From contig DMLG01000151.1 of NCBI GenBank assembly GCA_003453455.1, positions 1 to 5,512 of the forward strand: a stretch of 5,512 nt of DNA, read 5' to 3'. Source of the stretch: Clostridiales bacterium. Its GTDB lineage: Bacteria > Bacillota > Clostridia > UBA1381. Positions 4,393 to 5,512 of the stretch are shown piece by piece (position 1 is the first letter of the stretch; each line of letters begins with the position of its first letter). Both the position numbers and the translations under genes were made by a program. The notes below the pieces were generated by a model. That model saw only the letters and a list, made by a program, of their open reading frames with translations. It had not been told where the DNA came from and ran no database searches.

Positions 4393-5512
4393 TTGAAAAT
4401 TTCCTTCATTGTATCAATAAAGCCTTTTCTCTTCCTATAATTCTTTTCCTCAGTAATGCCTTCAAACTGGCGCAAAAGTTCCTTCTGCCTTGCAGAAAGG
4501 TTTTTAGGCGTTTCAATCTCTACTTTTACATATTGGTCGCCTCTTCCCTTGCCTCTTATATAGGGAATGCCCTTTCCGCGAAGCCTGAACACGCTTCCTG
4601 TCTGTGTTTCCTGCGGTATATCATACTCTACAACACCGCTGATTGTAGGCACTTTAATAGTTGCGCCAAGCACTGCCTGAACAAAGGTTATCGGCATAGT
4701 GATATAAACATCAAATTCATCACGCGTAAATATTTCGTGCTTTTTAATGCGTATCGTAAGCAGTAAGTCACCTGTCGGACCGCCCTTTGCACCGGGCTCA
4801 CCGCCGCCTGAAATCTGCATTGTCTGCCCATCATTTATTCCCTGCGGAATATCCACCTCTATGGTGCGCTGACGCCGTACCCTTCCGCTGCCGTGACAGC
4901 TTGAGCACGGGTCTTTTATTATCTTTCCGCTGCCGTGACATTCGGGACAAGTGGTGACATTTCGCATATATCCCAAAGGCGTTCTCGTTTGCGTTGTAAC
5001 CTGACCGCTGCCTCCGCACCTTGTACAAGTCTGGGGATTTGTACCGGGTTTTGCGCCGCTGCCGTGACAGGTTTCGCAAGCCTCCATCTTATTTAAAGTT
5101 ATTTTTTTCTTGCAACCAAATGCAGCCTCTTCAAAGGTAAGCTCTATAATCTGGCGAATATCCGCACCTCGCTTTGGTCCGTTACGGCGTGAAGAACCGC
5201 CGCCAAATCCAAAACCGCCGAAAATATCGGAAAATATATCACCAAAATCGCCAAAGCCATCAAAGCCTCCGCCGCCTGCACCGCCGCCAAAGTTCGGATC
5301 TACTCCTGCGTGTCCGAATTGGTCATAGCGTGCTTTTTTGTCACTGTCAGAAAGCACCTCATAAGCCTCGTTTATCTCTTTAAACTTTGCCTCAGCAGCC
5401 TTATCACCGGGATGTAAATCGGGATGATATTTTTTTGCCTCTTTTCTGTATGCTTTCTTTATTTCATCGGCGGACGCACCCTTTGAAACGCCCAAAACCT
5501 CATAATAATCTC
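4389..5512 (-). CDS. dnaJ: Molecular chaperone DnaJ (Hsp40), nearly complete; first few codons beyond right edge
   Basis: This co-chaperone stimulates the DnaK ATPase and delivers unfolded substrates. The minus strand reads [11 protein letters not shown] from 5510, the usual start of DnaJ after about four to six residues, so the true start codon lies just past base 5512. The visible part is 373 residues. The J domain (about 1-65) contains HPD at 29-31, essential for DnaK contact. A Gly/Phe-rich linker covers about 66-105. The zinc domain has four intact CxxCxGxG motifs beginning at C145, C162, C188 and C202 (visible numbering), making this a type I DnaJ. The C-terminal substrate-binding domains follow, ending near [17 protein letters not shown]. 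An in-frame TTG at 5495 could be mistaken for a start, but it would delete the conserved DYYEV. The gene overlaps the fumarase beta gene by ATGA. Any heat-shock control element would be upstream, outside the window. Confidence 0.97.
   Translation of the reverse strand, partial: DYYEVLGVSKGASADEIKKAYRKEAKKYHPDLHPGDKAAEAKFKEINEAYEVLSDSDKKARYDQFGHAGVDPNFGGGAGGGGFDGFGDFGDIFSDIFGGFGFGGGSSRRNGPKRGADIRQIIELTFEEAAFGCKKKITLNKMEACETCHGSGAKPGTNPQTCTRCGGSGQVTTQTRTPLGYMRNVTTCPECHGSGKIIKDPCSSCHGSGRVRRQRTIEVDIPQGINDGQTMQISGGGEPGAKGGPTGDLLLTIRIKKHEIFTRDEFDVYITMPITFVQAVLGATIKVPTISGVVEYDIPQETQTGSVFRLRGKGIPYIRGKGRGDQYVKVEIETPKNLSARQKELLRQFEGITEEKNYRKRKGFIDTMKEIFK

Overview
The window looks like chromosomal DNA of a low-to-moderate GC Gram-positive bacterium, most likely a clostridial (class Clostridia) lineage. 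The grounds are near-perfect sigma-A promoters, a strong AAGGAGG ribosome binding site, a bacterial OGG-type 8-oxoguanine glycosylase, a two-subunit-type class I fumarase gene, a class II aldolase and an M18 aminopeptidase of the Firmicutes kind. The species cannot be named from the sequence alone. There are no mobile elements, CRISPR arrays, rRNAs or tRNAs, and every gene looks intact apart from the two cut by the window edges.

Layout. (1) Bases 1-436, minus strand: the N-terminal 145 residues of an M18 metallo-aminopeptidase, running off the left edge. (2) Bases 437-555: a compact divergent promoter region. It holds a full-consensus sigma-A promoter for the aminopeptidase (TTGACA-17-TATAAT) and an extended -10 promoter facing right (TTGATA-17-TATACT). 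(3) Bases 556-2910, plus strand: a three-gene unit. It contains ogg, a 198-residue cysteine-rich protein of unknown function that overlaps ogg by ATGA, and class II fructose-bisphosphate aldolase (fba). The unit closes with a clear intrinsic terminator at 2931-2961. (4) Bases 2990-3838, plus strand: a membrane-anchored polysaccharide deacetylase (NodB fold). (5) Bases 5512-3835, minus strand: dnaJ (5' end outside the window) followed, through another ATGA overlap, by a fumarate hydratase class I beta subunit. The last gene converges on the deacetylase so tightly that both stop codons lie in one TTAA.

How the genes relate. Most are housekeeping: oxidative DNA damage repair (ogg), glycolysis (fba), protein folding (dnaJ), peptide turnover (M18), cell-surface polysaccharide modification (deacetylase) and a C4-dicarboxylate hydro-lyase subunit. 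No new multi-gene system is evident. The points most worth a second look are: the ogg promoter lies so close to its start codon that the mRNA should be leaderless; the uncharacterised Cys-rich protein is translationally coupled to ogg; OGG has a Ser where human OGG1 has Asn149; the fumarase beta gene has no alpha subunit beside it and is coupled to dnaJ; and a perfect 12-bp inverted repeat sits early in that beta gene.
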